Shown piece by piece: positions 25,928 through 34,246 of a stretch of 64,000 bases of DNA (positions within the stretch are counted from its first letter, which is position 1; every line of letters starts with the position of its first letter). The notes beneath the pieces were generated by a model. It ran no database searches and was not told where the DNA came from. It saw only the letters and a list, made by a program, of their open reading frames with translations. Location: assembly GCA_965660955.1 (NCBI GenBank), contig CBFIBY010000001.1:1-64000 (forward strand), in the 5' to 3' direction. Source of the DNA: UBA2040 sp965660955. Lineage in GTDB: Bacteria > Bacteroidota > Bacteroidia > Flavobacteriales_D > Crocinitomicaceae. A program made the translations under genes and the position numbers.

Positions 25928-27472
25928 ATGAAGGAAAAACGCGAACAACTCATCAAAAGACGACAAGAATCTGTTCTCGGTGGAGGCGAAGACCGCATAG
26001 CGAAACAACACAACGGTGGAAAATTAACCGCTCGGGAAAGAATCACTTTGTTGTTGGATGAGAATTCATTTCAAGAAACGGGTATGTTCATCGAACACCG
26101 TTCAACCTATTTTGGCTTAGACAAAAAACATTACCCTGGCGACGGTGTCGTTACCGGTTTCGGAACCATTCATGGAAGATTAGTGTACGTGTTCTCGCAG
26201 GATTTCACCGTTTTAGGCGGTTCCCTTTCTGAAACGCATGCCGACAAAATTTGTAAGGTGATGGATTTGGCCATGAAAAATGGAGCGCCATTAATTGGAT
26301 TGAACGATTCAGGTGGAGCCCGAATTCAAGAAGGCGTTGTTTCTCTCGCGGGATATGCTGACATTTTCTATAAAAACACACGTGCATCAGGTGTCATTCC
26401 TCAAATTTCAGTAATCATGGGGCCTTGTGCAGGTGGTGCGGTTTATTCACCAGCTTTGACAGACTTCATTTTCATGGTGGAAGAAACATCATACATGTTC
26501 GTTACAGGACCAAATGTTGTTAAAACGGTAACACACGAAGAGGTGACTTCTGAAGATTTAGGTGGAGCAAAATCACATGCAGAGAAATCCGGGGTGAATC
26601 ATTTTACAGCAAGTAATGATGTAGAGTGTTTAAAAAAGGTACGTGATCTAATAACGTACATGCCACAAAACGCAAAAGAACTCGCTCCGCAACCGAGTCA
26701 TTTCGAGTTTTCTGAAGCTAAAAACACAACCATTCAAAACATAATTCCAGACAACGCAAATCTGCCTTACGACATTCGAAAGGTAGTTGATTGTGTTATC
26801 GACGACAATAGTTTCCGCGAAGTTCAAGAGGATTTTGCGAAAAACATTGTGGTAGGCTTTGCTAGACTTGAAGGACGAACAATTGGTATTGTTGCCAATC
26901 AACCAGCGGCGATGGCAGGAGTTTTGGATATCGACTCCTCTCGAAAAGGGGCAAGATTTGTTCGTTTCTGCGATTCATTCAACATTCCACTATTGGTGTT
27001 TGAAGACGTGCCAGGATTCCTTCCCGGGACGGATCAAGAATGGCGAGGAATCATTACCCATGGAGCAAAATTATTGTACGCATTTTCTGAAGCTACTGTC
27101 CCTCGAATCACAGTGATTACGCGAAAAGCCTATGGAGGAGCATTTGACGTAATGAACTCAAAAAACATTGGAGCCGATTTAAATTACGCTTGGCCAACGG
27201 CAGAAATTGCGGTAATGGGAGCAAAAGGAGCGGCAGAAATTATTTTCAAAAGGGAGATTGCCAGTGCAGAAAACCCAGAAGAAAAGTGGTTGGAAAAAGA
27301 GGCGGAATACGCTGAAAAATTTGCTAATCCGTATCGAGCAGCAGAACGAGGTTTTGTAGACGACGTGATTTTACCAGAGGAAACACGAGATCGATTGATT
27401 GCAGCTTTCAAATCGTTAGAGAATAAAAACGAAAGCCTTCCATGGAAGAAACACGGTAACATTCCCCTGTAA
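25928..27472 (+). CDS. pccB: Acyl-CoA (propionyl-CoA type) carboxylase, carboxyltransferase beta subunit
   Basis: 514-residue biotin-dependent carboxyltransferase that transfers CO2 from carboxybiotin to an acyl-CoA, typically propionyl-CoA. N-terminal domain: GGKLTARERITLLLDENSF, the acyl-CoA oxyanion region GLNDSGGARIQEGV and GPCAGGAVYSPAL. C-terminal domain: the biotin-binding segment DVPGFLPGTDQEWRGIITHGAKLLYAF and RKAYGGAFDVM. The length of about 510 is normal. No biotin carboxylase subunit lies in this window, so the alpha partner is encoded elsewhere. Acetyl-, methylcrotonyl- or other substrates are possible. Confidence 0.92.
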   Translation: MKEKREQLIKRRQESVLGGGEDRIAKQHNGGKLTARERITLLLDENSFQETGMFIEHRSTYFGLDKKHYPGDGVVTGFGTIHGRLVYVFSQDFTVLGGSLSETHADKICKVMDLAMKNGAPLIGLNDSGGARIQEGVVSLAGYADIFYKNTRASGVIPQISVIMGPCAGGAVYSPALTDFIFMVEETSYMFVTGPNVVKTVTHEEVTSEDLGGAKSHAEKSGVNHFTASNDVECLKKVRDLITYMPQNAKELAPQPSHFEFSEAKNTTIQNIIPDNANLPYDIRKVVDCVIDDNSFREVQEDFAKNIVVGFARLEGRTIGIVANQPAAMAGVLDIDSSRKGARFVRFCDSFNIPLLVFEDVPGFLPGTDQEWRGIITHGAKLLYAFSEATVPRITVITRKAYGGAFDVMNSKNIGADLNYAWPTAEIAVMGAKGAAEIIFKREIASAENPEEKWLEKEAEYAEKFANPYRAAERGFVDDVILPEETRDRLIAAFKSLENKNESLPWKKHGNIPL

Positions 27473-27488
27473 ATAGTATTTAGAGAGC

Positions 27489-28082
27489 ATGCAGACGGAT
27501 CTTTTTAATAGTCAAACGGATAAAAAGGACTCCTACAAGCACTCTGACTTTCTTAAAATTCGTCCCGTTTTAATAGAAGAAGTAGCCGAGCTCTTTTATT
27601 CTTTTCACGACACAATGTATGGAGAGGTAATTGTGGCAAGTTCAAAAAAACGGATACACTGGTTGGCCTTTGTTAAAAGCTGGAGAGAAGGCGTACTTGG
27701 TCTGAATGAAAACTTCCCAGGGATTAAAATCACAGAAGAATGTAAGGTCGAACATTTAAAAGCCGTTAAAGCAATTGGACACAAAAAACCGAAGAAGAAG
27801 TTTTCTGTTTACCCAGTTGCAACTGATTTTCAAGTAGATGTTTGGCATGAGGTGCTTAAAATTCCGCTTGGGCACACTCGGACATATGGCGAAATAGCCA
27901 AAACCTTAAAACTACCCATTGGCGCTTCTCGATCTGTTGGCACAGCTGTAGGAAAAAACCCAATCGCTTTTCTGATTCCTTGCCATAGAGTTATGCGAAG
28001 TACGGGAGGTTTGGGAGGTTATCGTTGGGGACTTAAGCTCAAGAAAAAGATTCTAATTCAAGAAAAGCGCACAATAATTTAA
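27489..28082 (+). CDS. ogt: Methylated-DNA--[protein]-cysteine S-methyltransferase
   Basis: 197 residues. The C-terminal 90 residues are the alkyltransferase domain: FQVDVWHEVLKIPLGHTRTYGEIAK (helix-turn-helix and Arg finger), ASRSVGTAVGKNPIAFLIPCHRVMRSTGGLGGY with the suicide Cys in PCHRV. The first 100 residues match the divergent N-terminal domain. It has no AraC-type or AlkA domain, so Ogt is a better name than Ada. It removes alkyl groups from O6-alkylguanine. It follows pccB after 16 bp and its 3' end lies next to the TetR operator. Confidence 0.9.
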   Translation: MQTDLFNSQTDKKDSYKHSDFLKIRPVLIEEVAELFYSFHDTMYGEVIVASSKKRIHWLAFVKSWREGVLGLNENFPGIKITEECKVEHLKAVKAIGHKKPKKKFSVYPVATDFQVDVWHEVLKIPLGHTRTYGEIAKTLKLPIGASRSVGTAVGKNPIAFLIPCHRVMRSTGGLGGYRWGLKLKKKILIQEKRTII

Positions 28083-28098
28083 CCGATCGGTCAAATAA
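28083..28098 (+). promoter_or_regulatory. Probable TetR operator, site 1
   Basis: CCGATCGGTCAAATAA, preceded by TTAA so that ACCGATCGGT (28082-28091) is a perfect palindrome. It starts right at the ogt stop and covers the region expected for the -33 element of the tetR promoter. A related copy lies before the next membrane protein gene. Confidence 0.55.
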
Positions 28099-28103
28099 AT
28101 TCA

Positions 28104-28111
28104 TATATTTG
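28104..28111 (+). promoter_or_regulatory. -7 element of tetR-family gene, implying a leaderless transcript
   Basis: TATATTTG, a full TAnnTTTG match, separated by 4 bp from the GTG at 28116, the same geometry as at holB. Confidence 0.45.
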
Positions 28112-28115
28112 TTAC

Positions 28116-28685
28116 GTGGGAGGAGTAAATAAGCGCGAACATTTGTTGGTTTCAGGTCAAAATGTGATCTGGGAAAAAGGTTACGACCGATGTAGCGTGA
28201 AAGACATCACGGATGAAGCGGGATTGCCAAAAGGTTCGTTTTACCATTACTTCGAGAGCAAAGAAAAATTTGCAATTGAAGCCATGAAACACTTCATTGA
28301 AAATCATCCAGAAAAGAAACAAAAAGGCGAAGCCTCAATAGAAGACTTTGAGAAAATTATCGATAATAGAATCGAGGCGATAATCAAGATTGATTTTGCA
28401 CGAGAGTGTTACATGAGCGTGATGTGTCATAGCTTTTCAGATCAAGAAGATGGTTTTCGGAAAGAAATTTTAAAGTCAATTGACGACTCAAATCAAACCA
28501 TGCGAAGCTTAATTGAAGAGCTGCATTGGAACAACTTAATTCGAAAAGAACTGGAGGTAGAGGAGTTAATGGAATTCATTGATCTTACCTGGCGAGGAGC
28601 GCGTTTGAAAGCAAGGTTACTGAAATCGAGCGAACCTCTTTTGTTATTTAAAAAATACATTATGAACTACATTCTAAGCGAATAA
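28116..28685 (+). CDS. TetR/AcrR-family transcriptional regulator
   Basis: 189 residues. N-terminal helix-turn-helix: CSVKDITDEAGLPKGSFYHYFESKEKFAIEAM (about 28-60), a textbook TetR motif. The C-terminal ligand domain is not assignable. The start codon is probably the GTG at 28116; no ATG precedes the conserved helix. A palindromic operator upstream and a near copy before the next gene suggest autoregulation and control of the adjacent small membrane protein. A GGAGGAG follows the GTG, within codons 2-4, too close to be its own ribosome-binding site. Confidence 0.88.
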   Translation: MGGVNKREHLLVSGQNVIWEKGYDRCSVKDITDEAGLPKGSFYHYFESKEKFAIEAMKHFIENHPEKKQKGEASIEDFEKIIDNRIEAIIKIDFARECYMSVMCHSFSDQEDGFRKEILKSIDDSNQTMRSLIEELHWNNLIRKELEVEELMEFIDLTWRGARLKARLLKSSEPLLLFKKYIMNYILSE

Positions 28686-28706
28686 AAAAATTTGGATAAA
28701 ATATAT

Positions 28707-28722
28707 CCGACTGGTCAAATAA
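28707..28722 (+). promoter_or_regulatory. Probable TetR operator, site 2
   Basis: CCGACTGGTCAAATAA matches site 1 at 14 of 16 positions, with the two changes in the centre. It lies 15 bp before the ATG of the small membrane protein gene. Confidence 0.5.
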
Positions 28723-28736
28723 TAACTAAAAAGGCT

Positions 28737-29114
28737 ATGAATATCAAACAATTTCTTACAATAAACGCATTCATGTTCATTCCATTTGGGATTGGAATGC
28801 TCACTTTACCGAACTTAATTTTCCCTGTGCTGGATGTAAAGTTGAGCGCAGATGGATTGTTAATGGCAAGAACCGTCGGGTCGATGCTTTTCTCCTTTGG
28901 GTTAATCTGCCTTTTTGCCAGAAATGCCGAACGGAATTCAGTTGGAATGACGGCTGTGCTGATCGGAAATTTCTCATTTCACACCATCGATTTCTTACTA
29001 ACAGGAATGGGCGCATTGTCTGAAACGATGAATCCGCTTGGGTTTATGTTTTCGTCTATTCATCTGATGTTTGCCCTTGGATTTCTTTATTTCTTGGTGA
29101 AGAAGTCGAGGTAA
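28737..29114 (+). CDS. Small four-helix membrane protein, putative TetR target
   Basis: 125 residues from the ATG at 28737, which has an A/G-rich stretch (AAAAAGG) before it; a TTG at 28692 would overlap the operator. Four hydrophobic segments are visible: about 4-24, 37-58, 66-88 and 97-121. The segment TINAFMFIPFGIGMLTLPNLI at the N-terminus resembles small conserved membrane proteins of unknown function. It has no recognised motif. The gene lies 3 bp from the convergent end of the LPG-synthase-like gene. Its likely control by the TetR protein is the only functional hint. Confidence 0.7.
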   Translation: MNIKQFLTINAFMFIPFGIGMLTLPNLIFPVLDVKLSADGLLMARTVGSMLFSFGLICLFARNAERNSVGMTAVLIGNFSFHTIDFLLTGMGALSETMNPLGFMFSSIHLMFALGFLYFLVKKSR

Positions 29115-29117
29115 ACT

Positions 29118-30281
29118 CTATTGATTCCGCAACCACCTCGGCACTAAAATCGAACCAATAATTAAATACGGAAAATAAGATATTAAGCGCCAAATTAAGG
29201 CCAAAGCAACCAATAACATGGCGGAAGAAGTGAAGTTTGTGAGCAATTCACCAAAAGCATATTCTGCAACACCACTTGCTCCAGGGGTTGGGCTGACTAG
29301 CATGAATAACCAAAGCACCAGCTGCTTACCAAGCAACAAAAAGTGTTCGTAAAGTGAAAGTTGAAGAAAAGCTTGAAGCAAAGCGTTGATGACCAAATAT
29401 CGAGAAATCCATGAACCGCAAGTAGATAGAAAAGCTTTGATCCAAAACGAAGGCGATTCTTTTCTGAGTTCTTTGGAAGTAGTATAAATTTCATCACCCG
29501 TTTGCATGGCAGAATCTCTCCAACGCTTTATCAGTGGAAATCTGAAAACAAATCCAAGAACGGTTTTAGCCAAATTAGGAAACAAGAAAATACTTGCAAA
29601 AAGGAAAACACAAATCGAAGTAATTAGAATAAATCCTGTCCAAAAAATGGCTTGAACACTGCTGGAACCGCTCACATTTTCGGGAAAAAGGGCACTTTGA
29701 TCAATGATTAGAAAAACCAAAGGAATCATCAGAACGTAGAATAGGTTATCCAAAAGTGCGGTGATTACGACAATGGCCGTAGATCGACCCAAAGCTATTT
29801 TCTCTCGATTCAGGATGAACATGGCAACGGCTGCTCCGCCAACAACTCCAGGCGAAAGGGCAGAGGCAAATTCCCAAATCATAATGACGAAAAAGGACCT
29901 TCTCCAAGACAATTCTTTTTTAGTCAGAATTCTGATGCGAATAATATAAAAGAGATCACGACCCACCATGAAAAGCATGGCCATAGCTAACCATAACCAA
30001 GCCTGAACCCCCCAGTCTATTGATTTTAAGGTCGTTTTGACGTTGTCGAGCACATAATTTCCATTCGCACTTTCCGCAAAGTCACTCACTTCATGCAGAT
30101 CAACAGATCCGTTTCCATTGCCATCCGACCAAAGATATTGACCGGTTCCTTCGGCGACTTTGATGAAAGTGGTTTGATTCACGCTACGAAATATCATCCA
30201 AGAAGCTATTCCAAGGCCAATAAGAACCGGAATCCAAATTCGCCAGCCAGAAAATGCCTTTTGTAATGGATTAGATTCCAT
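29118..30281 (-). CDS. Lysylphosphatidylglycerol synthase TM-region/YbhN-like membrane protein with EF-hand loop
   Basis: 387 residues from the ATG at 30281. About eight transmembrane helices match the LPG_synthase_TM (UPF0104/YbhN) family, with EFASALSPGVVGGAAVAMFIL and LVSPTPGASGVAEYAFGELL, two hallmark Pro/Gly motifs. Between helix 1 and helix 2, an extracytoplasmic loop carries SDGNGNGSVDLHEVSD, which fits the canonical 12-residue EF-hand calcium loop (D-x-N-x-N-G-x-V-D-x-x-E). No C-terminal aminoacyl-transferase domain is present, so it is not MprF itself. The start overlaps the stop of the preceding lipoprotein gene by 11 bp. Confidence 0.8.
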   Translation of the reverse strand: MESNPLQKAFSGWRIWIPVLIGLGIASWMIFRSVNQTTFIKVAEGTGQYLWSDGNGNGSVDLHEVSDFAESANGNYVLDNVKTTLKSIDWGVQAWLWLAMAMLFMVGRDLFYIIRIRILTKKELSWRRSFFVIMIWEFASALSPGVVGGAAVAMFILNREKIALGRSTAIVVITALLDNLFYVLMIPLVFLIIDQSALFPENVSGSSSVQAIFWTGFILITSICVFLFASIFLFPNLAKTVLGFVFRFPLIKRWRDSAMQTGDEIYTTSKELRKESPSFWIKAFLSTCGSWISRYLVINALLQAFLQLSLYEHFLLLGKQLVLWLFMLVSPTPGASGVAEYAFGELLTNFTSSAMLLVALALIWRLISYFPYLIIGSILVPRWLRNQ

Positions 30282-31836
30282 CTTTTTGGAGAATAATTTC
30301 TGTGTCCCAATTACCGCGAACACGATTAGATTTCAGGTATATTTTAACTTTTTCTGGAGGTGTCATTTCCGACCAATCTCCACCGTCCCACATGCCGTTT
30401 TCATTTTCATCGAGCGTTAAGCGAAACGAATACTCACCCGGAAGTAGATTCGTAAAGGTGTGCGATTCCGTGCCTTCGACTAAAGGAATTCTTTTCATCA
30501 ATTTACCTTTACTCACCAAGTCTAGAATTAGGGCCGTTTCGAAACCTTCTAGTTTAACTTTCAATGTACCTACTTCTCTCTCGGATAAGACGTTTACTTT
30601 GTATGAGAGAGAATCAGCATTCGATCCGGTCGGTGATTGAATGGACATAGGCTGAAAAACGACTTCAACTGTTTTAATTTCGTCTTTTCGAACGTAGTCT
30701 AATTCGATCTTAGCGCCGAGGTAATTGATTCTCCGAATCGGTATGATGGACGAATCTATTGGGTTTCTCAATTCAACCGAAGGAACATCCAAGGATGAAA
30801 GCAAATGATTGGAGAAAAATCGAATGGGTTCATTTGCAAAAACACCGTCATCCTTTTCAATAACTAACTTCAATTCAACATCTTTGTCCTTGTTCTGCAT
30901 CCGAAAACCACTCGTATCAGTCCAAGTGTCCGTTTCAACAATCAACTCATAATTTGCCGAGTCTGTCCATTGAAAAGGCAGTAAAACAGAGTCTTTCTCA
31001 AATTCAATAATGTGTTCATCACTCAGAAGGTTACCATTTAGAAAATACTTAGCGTTTTCCAAAGAGCGATTAGCAGCGAGAATAAAGGTGCTCGGTGGCA
31101 ACAGTTTTAGCGTGGTAATTTTAGGCATCTCCAAGGGAGGTGAAACGAGGATTGGTGTTGAGTCGATAATAGATGAAGTAAGATCGAGTTTCTTCAACTT
31201 AAAACCCAAAGATTCAGATTTATCCGACTCCAAGTTTTTATTTTCATCATTAAAAGCGATGACATCATAAAAACCACTTTTCATATAGCGTAATGTCACT
31301 CTTCCGTCACGATTCGTTTTGCCAAAATAATCGGGTAAAATGCTATCCGAAAATGAGTTGTACAACCCAACGGTTTGATTGGCGAGCGAATTTTGTGTAA
31401 ATGCATCTCTCACTTCGAAGGTTGCACTTAAACTATCAATAGCGGGCCCAGTGGAATAAACGAAACTCATTAAAGAATCGTTCTTTTCGTTTAAATCCTG
31501 AACAACACCATTTAAATAAAAGGCATACGTCGTATTTGGGTTCATTTCTTCCTCCCAAGAAATAACCAGTGATTTGTTTTTAATTTTCGCCTTGGGTTTT
31601 ATATCCGGAGGAATAACAATAATGTTTTCGCTTGGGTTATTTAATGTAAAAAACTCATCAAATGGAATCGTAATTTCCTTGCCTGTAAAATTGGTGGTGG
31701 CGTTGGGAGGCTGCATTTCTGCTAAATTTGGACGGGGTGCGTTTTCATCCCTTTCGCCACCAGTCAAGGGTTCTACCACAGCACAGGAAAATAGAAAAGC
31801 TAGGCTGACTAAAACAATTCCGAAACGAATACACAT
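30271..31836 (-). CDS. Ig-like domain lipoprotein
   Basis: 521-residue exported lipoprotein: signal peptide MCIRFGIVLVSLAFLFSC with the lipobox Cys at residue 18. Residues of about 30-130 resemble a bacterial Ig-like (Big_5) fold (ITIPFDEFFTLNNPSENIIV, PNTTYAFYLNGVVQDLNEKN), and later segments (TFEVRDAFTQNSLANQTVGLY, GRVTLRYMKSGFYDVIAFND) look like carboxypeptidase-regulatory or SdrD-B-type beta sandwiches. It contains an Asp-rich ENGMWDGGDW near the C-terminus. Similar lipoproteins are widespread in Bacteroidota; function unknown. The gene overlaps the GAF gene by 28 bp and the YbhN-like gene by 11 bp. Confidence 0.8.
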   Translation of the reverse strand: MCIRFGIVLVSLAFLFSCAVVEPLTGGERDENAPRPNLAEMQPPNATTNFTGKEITIPFDEFFTLNNPSENIIVIPPDIKPKAKIKNKSLVISWEEEMNPNTTYAFYLNGVVQDLNEKNDSLMSFVYSTGPAIDSLSATFEVRDAFTQNSLANQTVGLYNSFSDSILPDYFGKTNRDGRVTLRYMKSGFYDVIAFNDENKNLESDKSESLGFKLKKLDLTSSIIDSTPILVSPPLEMPKITTLKLLPPSTFILAANRSLENAKYFLNGNLLSDEHIIEFEKDSVLLPFQWTDSANYELIVETDTWTDTSGFRMQNKDKDVELKLVIEKDDGVFANEPIRFFSNHLLSSLDVPSVELRNPIDSSIIPIRRINYLGAKIELDYVRKDEIKTVEVVFQPMSIQSPTGSNADSLSYKVNVLSEREVGTLKVKLEGFETALILDLVSKGKLMKRIPLVEGTESHTFTNLLPGEYSFRLTLDENENGMWDGGDWSEMTPPEKVKIYLKSNRVRGNWDTEIILQKDGI

Positions 31837-32288
31837 AGTTCTTCTAAATATTTTTGGTCGATTGTATCGAAATGAGCTAAGCTATCGCTGTCAACATCTA
31901 ACACGGCAACCACTTTATCATTCTTTAAAACCGGAACAACAATCTCGCTTTTCGACTCTGAGCTACAAGCAATGTGTCCTGGAAAAGCATCCACGTCTTC
32001 AACGATTAAAGTACGCTTTTCTTGCCAAGCTGAACCACAAACTCCTTTTCCAATTTGAATGCGTGTGCAAGCAATAGGCCCTTGAAATGGACCGAGAATC
32101 AATTCGTTATGTTCAACAAAATAAAAACCCACCCAAAAAAAGCCGAAAGTTTCTTTAAGCGCAGCCGAAATATTAGCTGTATTTGCGATGAGGTGGGATT
32201 CAAAAGAAACAAGCGCACGAATCTGAGGAAGAAGAGATTTATATTTCTCTTCCTTCGTGCCATTTTGAATAATTAGTTCTTCTGCCAT
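31809..32288 (-). CDS. msrC: Free methionine-(R)-sulfoxide reductase (GAF domain)
   Basis: 159 residues from the ATG at 32288 (a longer frame from 32330 has no support). A single GAF domain carries the three Cys expected of fRMsr: the pair in IACTRIQIGKGVCGSAW and one in GHIACSSESKSEIVVPV; the segments match the YebR family very closely. It reduces free Met-R-sulfoxide using thioredoxin. First gene of the fRMsr / Ig-lipoprotein / YbhN-like run on the minus strand, divergent from the exonuclease gene. Confidence 0.92.
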   Translation of the reverse strand: MAEELIIQNGTKEEKYKSLLPQIRALVSFESHLIANTANISAALKETFGFFWVGFYFVEHNELILGPFQGPIACTRIQIGKGVCGSAWQEKRTLIVEDVDAFPGHIACSSESKSEIVVPVLKNDKVVAVLDVDSDSLAHFDTIDQKYLEELCVFVSELF

Positions 32289-32364
32289 ACTAGAAAACAA
32301 AAATCGTGTTTTTTTGGAGACATCTTGCAATTTTCACTATCTTCAAGTAAAGAAGACTAAAATC

Positions 32365-33084
32365 ATGTTAGAAAAAATTCCCGTAGAGAAAATATTGTTT
32401 CTGGATATTGAAACAGCACCCGAAGTTTACAAATACGAAGATTTGGACGAAAAAGGCAAGGAGCTTTTTGAGTTAAAAACACGTTTTCAAAAGAAAGAGG
32501 ACAATACGTATGAAGAATTGTGGGACATGCGTGGCGGAATTTTTGCCGAATTCGGTAAAATAGTTTGTATTTCCGTTGGTTTCGTTCATGGCACCCGAAC
32601 AGGAAGAGAAATTCGCATGAAAAGCTTCGCACATGACGACGAAGAAACTTTGTTGAAAGGATTTATTAAACTTTTGGAAGAAAACGGAATGCGTTTTCCA
32701 ATTCTTTGTGGCCACAATGCGAAAGAATTTGATTTTCCCTATATCTGCCGACGCATGCTGATCAATGGAATGAAAATTCCAGACATTTTAGATTTAGCAG
32801 GAAAAAAGCCATGGGAAATTCCGCATTTGGACACGATGGAATTATGGAAATTCGGAGATTTTAAAGCGTACTCTTCGTTAGCATTGCTTTGTCATGTTTT
32901 TAAAATCCCAACACCAAAGGATGATATTTCCGGAGCGGATGTGGCTCGTGTGTATTACGAAGAGAAAGATTTGCCTCGAATTAAACTTTATTGCGAAAAA
33001 GATGTTGTTGCTCTTATACAACTCTTCTTACGATTGAAAGGTGAAAGCCTCATCGATGAAGGAGACATCATATATTCTGAATGA
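32365..33084 (+). CDS. PolB-like predicted 3'-5' exonuclease
   Basis: 239 residues from the ATG at 32365 (an upstream in-frame start at 32314 precedes a poor N-terminus). DEDDy-type motifs: Exo I ILFLDIETAP, Exo II GHNAKEFDFPYICRRM and Exo III YCEKDVVALIQLF, so metal-dependent 3'-5' exonuclease activity is likely. This free-standing family (predicted 3'-5' exonuclease related to the polymerase B proofreading domain) is common in Bacteroidota. The stop and the next gene's start share ATGA. Confidence 0.88.
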   Translation: MLEKIPVEKILFLDIETAPEVYKYEDLDEKGKELFELKTRFQKKEDNTYEELWDMRGGIFAEFGKIVCISVGFVHGTRTGREIRMKSFAHDDEETLLKGFIKLLEENGMRFPILCGHNAKEFDFPYICRRMLINGMKIPDILDLAGKKPWEIPHLDTMELWKFGDFKAYSSLALLCHVFKIPTPKDDISGADVARVYYEEKDLPRIKLYCEKDVVALIQLFLRLKGESLIDEGDIIYSE

Positions 33085-33779
33085 TACCCAATACACACAC
33101 AACACTTTCTTTTTATCAATTCGATGGTTTCTGGAGTCGATACATGGCCATAAGTATTATGGGTTTTTCGAAGGTAATTCGCCCCAAAGGAAAAGGAATG
33201 TTAGTTGGAAAGTTGTTGGGAACAGGATCTGGTTTAGGTTTTTCTCGTAAACCGAATTGGGGACAATATGCCCATTTCGCGGTATGGGAATCGGAAGCTG
33301 CTGCGAAGGAATATTTTTCGAAAAGCACCCTTATTCGGAGGCTGACTAAGCATTCACAGCGTCAAATACTTATGGAGCTGTCACCTTACCAGTCAAGAGG
33401 AATTTGGGACGGAAAGAACCCATATCCAGCGATCCCGAATTCGGCTGAAATGGAAGGAAGCGTGGCTATTTTGACACGTGCAAAACTCAAAGCAAAAAAT
33501 ATAATAGACTTTTGGCGACATGTTCAACCCGTCAACAAAAGCTTGGCCGAATCGAAAGGAAGGTTATTTTCGGCAGGTTTGGGCGAATGGCCTTTTTCAC
33601 ATCCGATTACATTTAGCGTATGGGAAGACATTGATGCCGCGAAGGAGTTTGCTTATTCTCAGCCTTTTCATTCCGCTGCGATCAAAGGAGCGAGAGACGG
33701 GAACTGGTTCAAAGAAGATATGTTTGTTCGGTTTGGGGTAAAGCGATTTGATTCATTAGTATCAGAAAAAGGGAAATAA
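33081..33779 (+). CDS. Spheroidene monooxygenase-like (CrtA-family) protein
   Basis: 232 residues, close in length and pattern to CrtA-family haem monooxygenases (FYQFDGFWSRYMAISIMGFS..., FAVWESEAAAKEYF, FSVWEDIDAAKEFAY, HSAAIKGARDGNWFKEDMFVRF). CrtA oxidises acyclic carotenoids in phototrophs, but no other carotenoid gene lies in this window, so the substrate here is uncertain. It overlaps the exonuclease gene by 4 bp (ATGA), suggesting translational coupling. Confidence 0.75.
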   Translation: MIPNTHTTLSFYQFDGFWSRYMAISIMGFSKVIRPKGKGMLVGKLLGTGSGLGFSRKPNWGQYAHFAVWESEAAAKEYFSKSTLIRRLTKHSQRQILMELSPYQSRGIWDGKNPYPAIPNSAEMEGSVAILTRAKLKAKNIIDFWRHVQPVNKSLAESKGRLFSAGLGEWPFSHPITFSVWEDIDAAKEFAYSQPFHSAAIKGARDGNWFKEDMFVRFGVKRFDSLVSEKGK

Positions 33780-33782
33780 AAA

Positions 33783-33804
33783 AAGGCGATCCGAAGATCA
33801 CCTT
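33783..33804 (-). terminator. Terminator of the tandem lipoprotein genes
   Basis: Imperfect stem AAGGCGATC / GATCACCTT with a 4-nt loop. On the minus strand it is followed by a T-rich run (33782-33773). It lies 26 bp beyond the lipoprotein stop. Confidence 0.55.
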
Positions 33805-33830
33805 AATTTCATAGCTCTAGTTTAATGTCC

Positions 33831-34226
33831 TTATTGAATAAAGACAGTTTCTTCATTATTTTCTTCTTCTACAATCTTGATGATTCCGCTTCCTGTCAAA
33901 GGAGCTCCACCACCACCAACTGGTTTAGATGCTGTAATGTTCAAAACAGCAACACCTGCTTGTCCAGCTTGGTACATGTAATTTAAGTTGAAAATAGCCT
34001 CACCTGCCGAATTTGAAGTGGCCGTATCAGCAATATTTACTTTTCCTTGTTTACCTGGCTCAGAAGCTTCTCCGTAGAGGATAACTTTCACACCTGAAAC
34101 AAGTGAATTGTTTGCATCACGAACATAAATCTTCGCGAATGTATCTTCTTTTTTGTTGCATCCTACTAACGTAGTTGTCGCTATTGCGATAAACGCTAGC
34201 ATGGAGAGAAGTGCAATTTTTTTCAT
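33831..34226 (-). CDS. Small lipoprotein, paralogue A
   Basis: 131 residues: signal peptide with lipobox (MKKIALLSMLAFIAIATTTLVGC). The body contains TFAKIYVRDANNSLVSGVKVILYGEASE and later TATSNSAGEAIFNLNYMYQAG, an Ig-like/carboxypeptidase-regulatory-type beta fold. It is similar in layout and in the AK[IV]YVR-AN---V-G-KV segment to the neighbouring 34247-34633 protein, so the two probably arose by tandem duplication. Function unknown. Confidence 0.8.
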   Translation of the reverse strand: MKKIALLSMLAFIAIATTTLVGCNKKEDTFAKIYVRDANNSLVSGVKVILYGEASEPGKQGKVNIADTATSNSAGEAIFNLNYMYQAGQAGVAVLNITASKPVGGGGAPLTGSGIIKIVEEENNEETVFIQ

Positions 34227-34246
34227 GTGTTCTATTTTTAAATATT

